Shown here: in pieces, positions 1 through 9,350 of the stretch
Layout: each line of letters starts with the position of its first letter
Numbering within the stretch: position 1 is the stretch's first letter
Source of the DNA: Bacteroides sp. CAG:530
GTDB taxonomy: Bacteria; Bacteroidota; Bacteroidia; Bacteroidales; Bacteroidaceae
Reading direction: 5' to 3'
DNA length: 42,761 bases
NCBI GenBank assembly: GCA_000434735.1
Contig: FR881247.1
Location: 538-43,298, forward strand
Notes under the pieces: generated by a model
Told to the model about the DNA's origin: nothing
The model's database searches: none
Seen by the model: only the letters and a program-made list of their open reading frames with translations
Program-made: the position numbers and the translations under genes

Positions 1-698
1 TATTTCTGACGACCGGCAGCTTCAAGACATACAGCAGGAGTACCACCACCTGGGTCACCGATACGGAAAATCATGACACCTTCTGTACCCATAACTGTAT
101 TGTTGCCATACAAGTCAGTAGGATATATCAAGGCTTCGTAAGTAAATGACTTAAAGAAAGTACCTTCAGGGAAGCGTACATGAATGTAGTTACTATAGAA
201 ACTTGCTGCTTTAGTAATCTTCACAGGCTTGTTAATAAACAAATAAACCATGCTTGTACCCGGCAATGTCTCGATAGATGATTTAACGCGAACCGGCAAA
301 ATGAAAGGTTTACCTTCTTCCAATATATCAAGGTTCTTGATTTTCAGCTTAACACTTTCAGCGTACAATCTTCCTGTAGGTATAATAGAAGTAGCACTGC
401 TCAATTCTACATCTTCCGGATTGAAGTATTGATATTCAGTTTTATACTGCTTGTTGTAATCATCAACTACACTTGCATCGGCAATAGTGTACGATACGTT
501 CACTTCAGAAGAATTTGCTGTAGAAAGACGAGATGTCAAATCAAAAGACATTTCAGTAGCGTCGTCTTCTACATCGATAGTCATTTCCTTATTTTCAAAG
601 TAGACTTTCGGTTCAAGCAAATCTCCTTCGCTTTGTTTGCAGGCACCTAATAAAAGCGCCATACAACCCATTATTCCAAATAAATATTTTTTTCTCAT
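1..698 (-). CDS. DUF1735 (BT_3987-like N-terminal domain) lipoprotein, partial
   Basis: This is the fourth gene of the susC operon, truncated by the left edge; 232 codons are present from the ATG at 698. The N-terminus MRKKYLFGIMGCMALLLGAC is a lipoprotein signal with cysteine at residue 20, so the product is probably a surface or outer-membrane lipoprotein. What follows is a beta-rich sequence (YFENKEMTIDVEDDATEM, then VSYTIADASVVDDYNKQY, then FILPVRVKS) typical of DUF1735 domains. In Bacteroides these form the N-terminal domain of N-glycan-active GH18 enzymes and of surface glycan-binding proteins, often followed by a LamG/lectin-like domain; residues after about 165 could start such a domain. 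It lies 27 bp after the GH18-type gene, in the same operon. The family is fairly sure. Whether the full protein is an enzyme or a binding protein cannot be seen here. Confidence 0.8.
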   Translation of the reverse strand, partial: MRKKYLFGIMGCMALLLGACKQSEGDLLEPKVYFENKEMTIDVEDDATEMSFDLTSRLSTANSSEVNVSYTIADASVVDDYNKQYKTEYQYFNPEDVELSSATSIIPTGRLYAESVKLKIKNLDILEEGKPFILPVRVKSSIETLPGTSMVYLFINKPVKITKAASFYSNYIHVRFPEGTFFKSFTYEALIYPTDLYGNNTVMGTEGVMIFRIGDPGGGTPAVCLEAAGRQK

Positions 699-725
699 AA
701 GAATCAATTTAAAACATTCAACTCA

Positions 726-1844
726 TTAATTGTTGTTGCTTTCTTCGGTTTTACCCTGCTGTTCTTTCCACTGTTGGAATGTCTCCTGATTAAGACGGAT
801 AGCCTGACGCATCCACTTGTAATCAGGTTTATTATCGTAGTCATTGTCTACACGGTAAGCTCCTACACCTCCTTTATATCCTTTGTAAGGCATATAACGA
901 GCTTGTTCCAACAATCTACCACCACTTGCAGAGTAAGACTCAAAGTTTTCAGTCATAATAAACTTATGAGGTTCTTCATAATAATCCAAGCTTGATACGC
1001 GACCGTAGCTCTGGATAATCCAGTAGTCAACATAACCCTTCAAAGGATCTACAAGGCTACCAAAGTTACCGTCGATACAGATCAGCTTATGACCTTTACC
1101 TTCAGGGTCGCTCATAGGGCCGATATACTTATTCATTTCTTTCACCAAATGAATCAAATGCTTGTTACTATCTAATGTTCCATCCATATCGAATACACCA
1201 GAATCAATTTCCCAGTCGATATCATAACCGTCCCAGTCATTAGCTACCAATGAATCGCAAAGAGCTTTAGCGAAACGGCTCAAAGCCTCGTAGTGATTTT
1301 CACTTTCGAACTGACCATTGAAGCCCCAGTATTCCCAACGAGCTTTCTTCTTTGCTTCTTCTCTTTGCTGTTTAGTCCAGCCTTCTTCATCGGCTTGTTT
1401 ATCAACCGGTGCGTAAACAGATGCCGGAGTTCTACCCTTACCTAAGTAAGACAACAAAGTAACTTCCAACAGTTTGGTTCCTTTTACCTTCTGAACGAAT
1501 TCCTTATCCCTCTTCTGTTCGGGAGTAATTTCAAAACGGTTAGGAGCACCACTCCACATAGATACGATATCCATGCTATCGGGCATAGAAGTCAAGTAAC
1601 CACGACGGTAAGCACCAGCAGGAGACCAGTTAGAGAACCAACCAAAAGCTACCGGACGGCCATAGTTAACAGCCTGCTGCTTATATTCGCGAAGTTTCAC
1701 ATAATATTCTGAGTTCATAGCATCTTCCATGGTATTGTATCCACCGATATACTCAACCTCAATATTCTCTACATCTGTACAAGAAGAAAATGCCATCATT
1801 CCTGCAAGAGGTAGAAGATATAATAATTTCTTTAATGCTTTCAT
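726..1844 (-). CDS. GH18-type glycoside hydrolase lipoprotein (BT1044-like endo-beta-N-acetylglucosaminidase candidate)
   Basis: The 372-residue product has a lipoprotein signal with cysteine at residue 22 (MMAFSSC) followed by acidic residues, as in Bacteroidetes surface lipoproteins. Residues 205-212 read DGYDIDWE, a complete family-18 DGxDxDxE motif with the predicted catalytic acid at Glu212. The later WIIQSYG stretch fits another strand of the GH18 TIM barrel. Family 18 enzymes in such operons cleave the chitobiose core of N-glycans (endo-beta-N-acetylglucosaminidases), and the order susC, susD, GH18, DUF1735 lipoprotein matches known B. thetaiotaomicron N-glycan loci. The inference is that it releases N-glycans from host glycoproteins at the cell surface. 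Related operon proteins can be non-catalytic glycan binders, but the intact motif argues for activity. It starts 31 bp after susD. Confidence 0.82.
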   Translation of the reverse strand: MKALKKLLYLLPLAGMMAFSSCTDVENIEVEYIGGYNTMEDAMNSEYYVKLREYKQQAVNYGRPVAFGWFSNWSPAGAYRRGYLTSMPDSMDIVSMWSGAPNRFEITPEQKRDKEFVQKVKGTKLLEVTLLSYLGKGRTPASVYAPVDKQADEEGWTKQQREEAKKKARWEYWGFNGQFESENHYEALSRFAKALCDSLVANDWDGYDIDWEIDSGVFDMDGTLDSNKHLIHLVKEMNKYIGPMSDPEGKGHKLICIDGNFGSLVDPLKGYVDYWIIQSYGRVSSLDYYEEPHKFIMTENFESYSASGGRLLEQARYMPYKGYKGGVGAYRVDNDYDNKPDYKWMRQAIRLNQETFQQWKEQQGKTEESNNN

Positions 1845-1875
1845 ACTTGCTAATTAAGATTTAAATGTATTATCA

Positions 1876-3537
1876 TTAATTTTGCTTTGCCCAAATCAAA
1901 TCAGTAGATTCCTTATCCGGACCTCCCAACTTCTGAACTGCGTCCTGATACAATTGCTGTGTAGCCTCTGTGCTCTTGAAGCTAACCGGATAAATCATAC
2001 GACGGATACCACGTTCGTCAGAGATATTAGATTTATTATAGTTACCTCCAGGAATAATCGGGTTCAACTTAGGATAACCAGTACGTCTGAATTCAGTCCA
2101 AGCTTCCTGACCGTTAGGGAACATAGCGATATATTTCTGAATCATGATTTTTTCAAGCTTCTGCTCTGTTGAACCGCTGAATTTAGCTGTTGTTTCGCAA
2201 GGAGCAGGAGAAGGATGACCATAATAACGTGAGCTGTTTTCTACCGCACTCGGTGTTTTGCCTGAATTCATATAAGAATCTACAGAACCCTGAACACCGT
2301 TTTCAGCAAACGACATTGCAATACCAGCTTTGTATAAAGCTTCAGCATCACCGAATTCCGCTCCATAGTACAAAGCAGCCTCAGCACGCAAGAATAATAC
2401 TTCAGAAGTACGCATCCAGTATAGAGGAGAGTTTGCTGTCAAATTAGGCTTAGAATAGAAGTAATAAGAATCTTTATACCAAGACTTATCATCAGTACGA
2501 GTTTCTGTGTGTCCCAGAGGCACTCCCTGATATTTCTTACCGTCGAATGCTGTAACACCTACTGTACATTCTGCATGTACTGGCAAGCAATATGCGCTCA
2601 AACGAGGGTCGTTATATCCTGTAAGATAAGACAAGATAGTAGTACCTACACGAGCATCGTTATAGTTGTCTGAAATCCAGAACAAAGGATTGCGCAAAGA
2701 AATGCCGGCACCTGTGCCTGCTGCAGCCGCATCTTGAGCTTCTGTCATCACACCGATATCATGTGTCAAAGCCTTCTTAGCATATTCTTTAGACCAAGAC
2801 TGCATTTCAGCATCGCGAGCTTCACGCAAACGCATAGCCAAACGGAGCATCAAAGAGTTAGCGTATTTCACCCATTTTGTTGTGTTTCCTTCGTATACCA
2901 AATCGTAGTCGCCCAATACCTTAACTCCGGCTTTTGCCAGCGGAGTCAATACTGTAACCGCTGCTTCCAAGTCACTCAACATACCTTTATATACATCCTT
3001 TTCAGAATCGTAAGGTACATTAATTTCGCCTGAACCTGCTTTAGAATACGGAATAGGACCAAAGCATTCCAATACCTTGTGCCAACCAGAGATTTTCAAT
3101 ACCTGAGCTATAGCAGCAATTTCAGGAGAATTATATTGGTTAGCGTAAGCTGTCAGTTTTTTCCAAGGATCCAAAAGGTTGGTATAAGAGTTACGGAAAG
3201 TTGAAGAAATCCAGTCGTCTACCAATACATAATTCAGGTGACAGTTACCACCATTAAATGTATTGTTCATGCCAATATATCCACTCCATGCATCACCAGA
3301 GAGGTTATAAGCAATTTGATACTGATTCACTGGGTCGGTATCATCGGCTTGGGTACCTGTAGGGAAAACAGTCTTTTCCATAGCTGTAATCAAGCCACCA
3401 ACAGCGTAGCCATCCATCATACCTTCTTGTTCGGTCATCTCATAAGGATTGGTATTAACCGCTTCAAAATCACATGACGTCATTGCAATTGCACCAAGAG
3501 CGATGGCAAACAATTTATGTCGATTCATACTTTTCAT
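1876..3537 (-). CDS. susD: SusD/RagB-like outer membrane glycan-binding lipoprotein
   Basis: The 553-residue lipoprotein has a lipobox ending in MTSC with Cys22, followed by DFE, the acidic pattern associated with surface export of Bacteroidetes lipoproteins. The start of the mature protein (NTNPYEMTEQEG) and the alpha-helical remainder fit the SusD-like family. SusD proteins cap the SusC channel and deliver oligosaccharide, forming a pedal-bin complex in the outer membrane. An alternative start at Met4 (position 3528) would leave the signal peptide intact. The gene lies 9 bp after susC, so the two are surely cotranscribed. The substrate is inferred to be an N-glycan from the GH18-type gene downstream; nothing in this protein alone shows specificity. 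Confidence 0.9.
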   Translation of the reverse strand: MKSMNRHKLFAIALGAIAMTSCDFEAVNTNPYEMTEQEGMMDGYAVGGLITAMEKTVFPTGTQADDTDPVNQYQIAYNLSGDAWSGYIGMNNTFNGGNCHLNYVLVDDWISSTFRNSYTNLLDPWKKLTAYANQYNSPEIAAIAQVLKISGWHKVLECFGPIPYSKAGSGEINVPYDSEKDVYKGMLSDLEAAVTVLTPLAKAGVKVLGDYDLVYEGNTTKWVKYANSLMLRLAMRLREARDAEMQSWSKEYAKKALTHDIGVMTEAQDAAAAGTGAGISLRNPLFWISDNYNDARVGTTILSYLTGYNDPRLSAYCLPVHAECTVGVTAFDGKKYQGVPLGHTETRTDDKSWYKDSYYFYSKPNLTANSPLYWMRTSEVLFLRAEAALYYGAEFGDAEALYKAGIAMSFAENGVQGSVDSYMNSGKTPSAVENSSRYYGHPSPAPCETTAKFSGSTEQKLEKIMIQKYIAMFPNGQEAWTEFRRTGYPKLNPIIPGGNYNKSNISDERGIRRMIYPVSFKSTEATQQLYQDAVQKLGGPDKESTDLIWAKQN

Positions 3538-3546
3538 AGTAGTTTT

Positions 3547-6500
3547 TTAAAGTTTAAATTTCACACCGAAACCAAAGCTACGAACACTTGGTTGCATAAA
3601 ATAGTCATTACCTTGTCCGAAGGTAGCTGTAGAAGGAGTCAGTTCTGGGTCGAACGGAGCCTTGCAATAAAGCATCCATGGGTTGTTAGCGATGAAAGAG
3701 ATGTTTACGTCTTTCAAGATATTGCCGAACCACTTGTTAGGCATTGTATAGCTAAGTGTCAATTCCTGCAAACGAACATTTGTTGCGCTGTACAAGTAGT
3801 AGCTTGAAGTCTGATAGTCACCTGTACCTATCATCTGGTAGTATGCCTTAGCGTTTACTCTACCCTGACCCGGGAACAAAGCACCACCGTTATCACGTGC
3901 GTCAGCACTGCGCTGAGATACACCGAAGCGGTCCAAAATAGCTTCTGTAGAAGAAGTAACAACACCACCAAAGCGTCCGTTGATCAAGAAGCTCAAACCA
4001 AGACCCTTATAAGAGATAGAGTTGTTCCAGCCCATGTTGAACCTAGGAGCTACTTTACCCAAGTAAACAGGAGCGCCGTCTTCCATTTCGAACTTACCGT
4101 CTGTACTTACGCTTACGAAGCCCTGACTATCTTTCTTGAAGAAACGAGTAGCATAGATATCATGGATGCTACCGCCTACTTTCAAGATTGTACGGCCTTT
4201 ATCTTTCGATATTTCAGGAATGTTGATAGGATCGTCCATCAAATCTGTGTGATAATCGCTAACCATTTCCTTGATTTCATTGATATTCTTAGAGAATGTT
4301 ACTGTAGAAGAAACAGCGAAACCATTCTTAAATTTATCAGAGTAGTTGAAAGAAGCTTCCCAACCGCGGTTTTCTACGTTACCTGCCTGCAAGTAGATAG
4401 ACTTGTAACCGGTAGATTCGGGCAATGAACCCTGGAATGTCTGGTTGAATGTATTAGACTTATAATAAGTTACTTCTGCATTGAACTTCTTCCACAAGCG
4501 AACTGCCAAACCGAATTCGTAAGAGTTAGTCTTTTCAGGTTTGAAGTCTGTGAACGGATAGATACCTGTAGGTTTCAAAGTACCACCCACGATAGGAGTA
4601 GTTACAGTGCCCGGAGTCAAACCAGAACGAGAGATAGGAGCACCTACCTGAGTGTAAGAACCACGAACTTTCATGTAAGAAATGAATTCTGGCATCTTCA
4701 CCATTTCAGAGATGATAGCAGACAAACCTACTGAAGGATAGAAGAACGGATTTTCGTCAGTGTTTACCAAACGAGAGTTCCAGTCCAAACGTCCTGTCAA
4801 TGTTAAATACAACATGCTTCTCCATCCAAATTCAGCGTTGGCGAAAGCTGCATGGTTACGTACTTGAGAGTCACCACCAGATTCTGATGTACGACCGTTA
4901 GCCGGGTCGATGTTAGAAACGGCAAACTTATTAGGCACACCTTTCAACGGGCCTTTATAGCCACGAGTCAGTGAGCCATAGTTAGAATAACTCCAACCCA
5001 AGTTGGCAGAAACATTGAAATCGCCAAGAGCTTTGTTGATGTTCAACATAGCGTCGGCATATTCCTGATGATCGCTAAAGTTGCTGTAGCCATAGAGACC
5101 TTTCTTACCTTCGGCGAATACCTGATCTGAAGAAGCGTAAATCTTACGTTCGAAATCTACATACGAGTTATCCATACGATAACGTGCAGCGATATTCATC
5201 CAATCTGTAATCTTAAAGGTAGCGCCTACATTAAACATGTAACGGTGCTTAGTGTTCTTGGCAACATTGCGATATGCTGTCCAGTAAGGGTTCTGCGGAG
5301 CATAAACTGCATCCAATACCGGCCAATACTGTACAGGGAGTTTACGAGACTCGTCGAAACGTTCGAAAGTCTTGATGTCTTCGAAGTTTTCACCTCTCGG
5401 GAACAAATAAGCAGCTACTACCGGGTTCCAATACAAACCTTGAGATACCATGTTCTTATCATTCTGCTTGATGTAAGAAGCGCCAAGGTCTAACTGCAAA
5501 CGGTCGTTCCAGAAAGTTGAAGTATTACGGAAGGTAAAGTTCAAACGGTTATATTCGTTATTAGGAACGATACCTGCTGAATTAGTAGAAGAGATAGAAG
5601 CGAAAGTCTGATTGCTCTTAGTACCAGTAGTCAAAGTCACTGAGTTAATGAAGTTAGTACCAGTATTGAAGAAATCATTCTTAGGATCATAGCTTGACGG
5701 ATTAGCAAGCTTTTCGCCCCAGCTTTCGTATGAGCCCTTTGCATTTCCGTAAGTAGTCTGGAAATTAGGAGTCATATAAGCTTTGCTGAATTCTGTAGAA
5801 GAAGAAACTGAGATCTGTACCTTACCTTCTTTACCTTTCTTTGTAGTTATCAAGATAACACCGTTGGCAGCGCTACTACCATACAATGCCGCAGCCGACG
5901 GACCGCTCAATACAGAGATAGATTCAATATCTTCGGGGTTGAAATCGGCGATACCTTCTGTTCCGGCAGAGCCTTCACCCATGATACCACTGTCGGTAGC
6001 TCCCATAGTGGTGTTAAACAAAGGAATACCGTCTACTACGTACAATGCGTTGTTGTTTCCTTCGATAGACTTAGCACCACGCATTATCACACGTGTAGCA
6101 CCACCCACACCGGTAGCACTCTTGTTAATGCTCACACCGGCAATCTTACCGTTAAGTGAGTTAACGAAGTTGGCATCTTTTACACGTACCAATTCGCTCT
6201 GGTCTACTTTCTGTACATTATAAGAAAGGGCCTTTTCTGCACGCTTGATACCGAGCGCCGTAACAACTACTTCTTCCAGTTGTTCATTGTCTTCTTTCAG
6301 AGTTACATTTAAAGAAGATCCTGTAACTGTAACACTCTGGGTCTTATACCCCACATAACTGATTTCGAGCACCGAACCTTTTGGTGCGTTCAGAGTAAAT
6401 TTTCCATCAATGTCGGTCACTGTACCGTTGGTAGTACCTTTCACCAAGATACTTACACCAATCAACGGTTCTCCAGAAGCATCTTTTACAGAACCAATTA

Positions 6501-6685
6501 CTTTTACATCAGCCGGCTGACTAACGGCTGATGGGGGGGGGTAACATAATTTCGTTCGATTGCACTGCGTTGCCGTTGGCCGAAAGGGATGACGAAGCAG
6601 CTAACAAGAGTATCAAACTCATTTTCGATGTTAAAGGAAACTTAGCTCTAAGGTCAGCATAGTTCCATGAATGGTTATTTTTCAT
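3547..6685 (-). CDS. susC: SusC/RagA-like TonB-dependent transporter, frameshifted at a C9 tract near the N-terminus
   Basis: The ATG at 6685 opens a reading frame with a signal peptide (hydrophobic core MSLILLLAASSSLSANG). It runs into nine C (plus-strand 6533-6541) and stops at 6521 after 54 codons (end LPPPISR). Removing one C gives LPPPSAVSQPADVKVIGSV and joins the remaining frame without a gap, for 1,045 residues. The main part has a CarboxypepD_reg-like domain (ending EISYVGYKTQSV), the EEVVVTALG TonB-box/plug junction, a plug with VMIRGAKS-like elements (VIMRGAKSIEGNN), and a 22-strand barrel ending in GFGVKFKL. No STN (secretin/TonB short) domain is visible, so it is not a standard sigma-regulating transducer. 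It imports oligosaccharide together with the SusD partner. As read, the gene is off, because the downstream frame has no signal peptide. This may be phase variation or a sequencing error. Confidence 0.88.
6533..6541 (-). repeat. Homopolymer tract (C9 on coding strand) in susC
   Basis: Nine consecutive G on the plus strand encode the Pro-Pro-Pro stretch just after the SusC signal peptide. Frame analysis shows that eight would keep the transporter open and nine closes it. Runs of this length are prone to slipped-strand mispairing and also to sequencing error. Confidence 0.9.
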
Positions 6686-7246
6686 ACATCTGCGGTTAAC
6701 TAAAAATAAATATTAATTTGGTTTCTTTCATAATAGTCTCAACTGTTTTTAAGGAAACATATTGAGGAATAAGGGTTATAGAGGAATGTGTGCATCTGTC
6801 ACAGACTTGTCCTCAATTTGCGTTTTCATTTTTTATATCATAGGCATAGTGTGTTTTTATATTTAGTTTTCAAAATTTTGTCTCGTATTTTATTATAAGG
6901 TAAAAACAGGTTTAATCTCGTAGATGCGACAAAGATAACAGAAATATACGGGAAATATGTTATATGAACGTTAAAAAGTGAGGGGAGATATTGTATTTTT
7001 TTATTTTACCTTCATAACGGTACAGTATGGATTTCAGAATAAATATTCATCTTTTTTGACCATATATAGCAGTTTTATAAAGTCCATATATCAAAATCTA
7101 TACAATACCGGAATATTTAAAAAGTCTTCAGAATCGCAAAATGCATAAATTCGCAATTTTTGAAACCGCTTAGCCGATAACAAATTAGTGGCGCAAACAC
7201 TGATAAAAGCCAATGATGACACCAACAAGGAGAGAACATAAAACAA
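6686..7246. other. Intergenic region and long leader of the susC operon
   Basis: No coding frame is supported here. The part up to about 6925 would be the susC leader if the -7 element at 6930-6937 is used, a leader of roughly 240 nt. It holds an inverted repeat ATTGAGG (6761-6767) / CCTCAAT (6811-6817) and, inside it, TCTGTCACAGA (6795-6805), a palindrome around one base. These could be an operator or leader structure. The rest (6940-7246) is very AT-rich and shows nothing else recognisable. Confidence 0.4.
6930..6937 (-). promoter_or_regulatory. Putative susC operon promoter, -7 element
   Basis: On the minus strand this reads TATCTTTG, a full match to the Bacteroides -7 consensus TAnnTTTG. 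It is the only such match between susC and the permease terminator. No good TTTG is seen about 20 bp upstream, which suggests dependence on an activator or alternative sigma factor. Confidence 0.4.
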
Positions 7247-7291
7247 AAAGGGAAAGAAACCGGAGTTTTAAGTCGCGGTTTCTTTCCCTTT
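7240..7291 (-). terminator. Rho-independent terminator of the xpt-permease operon
   Basis: A perfect 16-bp stem (7247-7262 with 7276-7291) with a 13-nt loop lies 32 bp past the permease stop codon. On the minus strand the second arm runs into a T-rich stretch (7240-7249). Confidence 0.85.
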
Positions 7292-7322
7292 ATATATTAT
7301 ATAATAAGGTATACTTGCAGTA

Positions 7323-8657
7323 TTACTCTTTAATTCTAATCAGCAAATTGGCAAGGATAGCAGTCAAGCCACCAGTTGTAATACCCGAAGAGAAGATATT
7401 ACGCAATGTATCGGGTAGCTGACACAAGATTTCGGGAACCAACTCTACGCTTAATCCGAAAGAGAAGCTAAGAGCCATTACCAAGGTAGCCTTACGAGTC
7501 ATAGGCTGCGATGCGATGATACGGATACCTGCAGCTGCAACGGTTCCGAACATCAGCAAGGTAGCGCCTCCCAATACTGGACCAGGCATCAGCGAGAACA
7601 CCAGACCTACTGCGGGGAACAAGCCCAACAGAATAAGGAATCCGGCGATGTAGAATCCTACGTAGCGGCTGGCTACTCCGGTCAACTGAATCATACCGTT
7701 GTTCTGAGCGAATATTGAATTGGGGAATGAGTTGAAGATACCTGCCAACATAGAGTTGAAACCATCTGCCAAAATACCGCCCGAAGCACGCTTCACGAAT
7801 ACTTCATCGTCTACAGACTCTCCCGAAATCATTGAGTTGGCAGTAATATCACCGTAAGCTTCGATAGCTGTAATAAGGTAGATAAGTCCTAACGCTATGA
7901 TAGAAGATAAATCGAACGAGATTCCGTATTTAAAAGGCATGGGCACATTAAATCCGCCGTAGTTCTGTATAGAAGAGAAATCTACCATTCCCAATATCCA
8001 AGCCAAGATGTAGCCTACCGCCAATCCGATGACAATAGAACTCATACGCAGATAGCGATTCGAACTACGGTTGAATATAATAATTAGAATAAGCACCAAG
8101 GCAGCGAGTCCCACGTGCTGAAACGCACCGAAAGTGCCGTCGACTTGAGCTGTCGCTCCACCGCCACAAGCGGAAATTCCAACTTTTATCAGACTCATAC
8201 CGATAAGGGTAACAACGATGCCCGATACCAATGGGGTGATAATGCGGCGAGTGTACTTCAGCACTCTACTGATGGCCATCTCTACCGACGACGCTACAAT
8301 ACAAGCACCGAATATGGAAGACAATCCCCCGGTAAGTCCTGCTGATATAATAGGACCGATAAAAGAGAAGCTTGTACCCTGAATACACAGCAGTCCGCAT
8401 CCTATAGGACCTACTCTACGACACTGGATGAAAGTAGAAATACCAGAGGCGAACAATGCCATTGAAACCAAGTATCCGGTAGTCTCCAAATCAAGTTCCA
8501 AAGCTCCCGCTATAATAAGAGGAGGCGTAATAATGGCAACGAAAATAGCGAGCAAATGTTGCAGCGCCGCAAAAAGAGTTTCTTTAAGAGGCGGACGATC
8601 ATTCAACTTATAAATAAGTCCGGAAGACTGAGCTGAAGTAGTTTGTTCTTGTTCCAT
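7323..8657 (-). CDS. Xanthine/uracil permease family (NCS2) purine transporter
   Basis: The 444-residue integral membrane protein has the glycine- and isoleucine-rich segments of nucleobase:cation symporter-2 (UraA/XanP/PbuX family) transporters, about 12-14 membrane spans. The segment FNSFPNSIFAQNNGMIQLTGVASR is cut short here to its key part: the FPNSIFAQN motif near the substrate site, which follows the EAYGDITANS segment. Both are family hallmarks. The protein imports xanthine or a related purine across the inner membrane. Its start is 14 bp after xpt, so the two form an uptake-and-salvage operon: the permease brings in the base and Xpt converts it to nucleotide. This neighbour makes xanthine or guanine a better guess than uracil. 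Transcription ends at the strong hairpin at 7247-7291. Confidence 0.88.
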   Translation of the reverse strand: MEQEQTTSAQSSGLIYKLNDRPPLKETLFAALQHLLAIFVAIITPPLIIAGALELDLETTGYLVSMALFASGISTFIQCRRVGPIGCGLLCIQGTSFSFIGPIISAGLTGGLSSIFGACIVASSVEMAISRVLKYTRRIITPLVSGIVVTLIGMSLIKVGISACGGGATAQVDGTFGAFQHVGLAALVLILIIIFNRSSNRYLRMSSIVIGLAVGYILAWILGMVDFSSIQNYGGFNVPMPFKYGISFDLSSIIALGLIYLITAIEAYGDITANSMISGESVDDEVFVKRASGGILADGFNSMLAGIFNSFPNSIFAQNNGMIQLTGVASRYVGFYIAGFLILLGLFPAVGLVFSLMPGPVLGGATLLMFGTVAAAGIRIIASQPMTRKATLVMALSFSFGLSVELVPEILCQLPDTLRNIFSSGITTGGLTAILANLLIRIKE

Positions 8658-8671
8658 CGTGCAGTTTCCGA

Positions 8672-9241
8672 TTATTCTTTGATCTTGATATTACAATTGT
8701 CCAAGCTCTCTATAATAGCCAATGATTCAACATGAATGCCTTGTCCACGCAAGAAGTCGCCGCCATGCTGGAATGATTTTTCTATCAGGAATCCCATTCC
8801 CACCAATTCGGCACCGGCTTGATTTACAAGGTCGATAATACCCTTTGCTGCGTTTCCGTTGGCCAAGAAGTCGTCGATGAACAATACTTTATCGCCTGGC
8901 TGCAGATAATCTCTGCTTACGCAAACATCGTAGTTATTGTTTTTAGTGAAAGAATAAACCGTAGTGATAAGCATGTTATCCATGGTGCTCGGTTTTTTCT
9001 TCTTAGCGAATACTACAGGCAGCTCAAGCAGATAGCCCACCATGATAGCCGGAGCAATACCGCTGGCCTCAACCGTAAGCACTTTATTGATTTTAGTACT
9101 TGCAAAACGGCGAACAAACTCTACCGCCATCGATTTCATCAGAATAGGGTCCATCTGATGATTGATGAAATTGTCTACTTTTAATATCCCTCCCTCGAAA
9201 CATTTACCGTCGCGCAGGATACGATCTTTCAATGCTTTCAT
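8672..9241 (-). CDS. xpt: Xanthine phosphoribosyltransferase
   Basis: The 189-residue cytoplasmic enzyme joins xanthine to PRPP, giving XMP and pyrophosphate, in purine salvage. The PRPP-binding loop is seen at about residues 118-133 (KVLFIDDFLANGNAAKG), the form typical of Xpt. The N-terminus MKALKDRILRDGKCFEGGILKVD is quoted only in part here as MKALKDRILRDGK and KVDNFINHQMDP, both Xpt-specific. The length equals that of Bacillus Xpt (about 190). It is the first gene of a two-gene operon with the purine permease. No purine riboswitch is seen in the short upstream region, which differs from the Bacillus operon. Confidence 0.93.
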   Translation of the reverse strand: MKALKDRILRDGKCFEGGILKVDNFINHQMDPILMKSMAVEFVRRFASTKINKVLTVEASGIAPAIMVGYLLELPVVFAKKKKPSTMDNMLITTVYSFTKNNNYDVCVSRDYLQPGDKVLFIDDFLANGNAAKGIIDLVNQAGAELVGMGFLIEKSFQHGGDFLRGQGIHVESLAIIESLDNCNIKIKE

Positions 9242-9283
9242 TTAAATATAGGTATTAACGTTCTACTAATGTTTTAAATGTTG

Positions 9284-9291
9284 CAAATTTA
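9284..9291 (-). promoter_or_regulatory. Putative xpt promoter, -7 element
   Basis: The minus strand reads TAAATTTG, matching TAnnTTTG, 43 bp ahead of the xpt ATG. No clear TTTG -33 element is seen upstream, so the call rests on the -7 match and position. Confidence 0.4.
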
Positions 9292-9350
9292 GATGTTTTT
9301 CTGGCTCGATAAGTTTTAAGGGAGAGATATTATAAAAAAATTATTCAGTT

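Noticed and set aside
5783..6223. 146-codon plus-strand frame opposite susC.
   Set aside because: It is a shadow of the transporter's coding frame, with no start context and unrelated composition.
9242..9350. Purine riboswitch ahead of xpt.
   Set aside because: The gap is too short and AT-rich and shows none of the conserved three-way junction elements.
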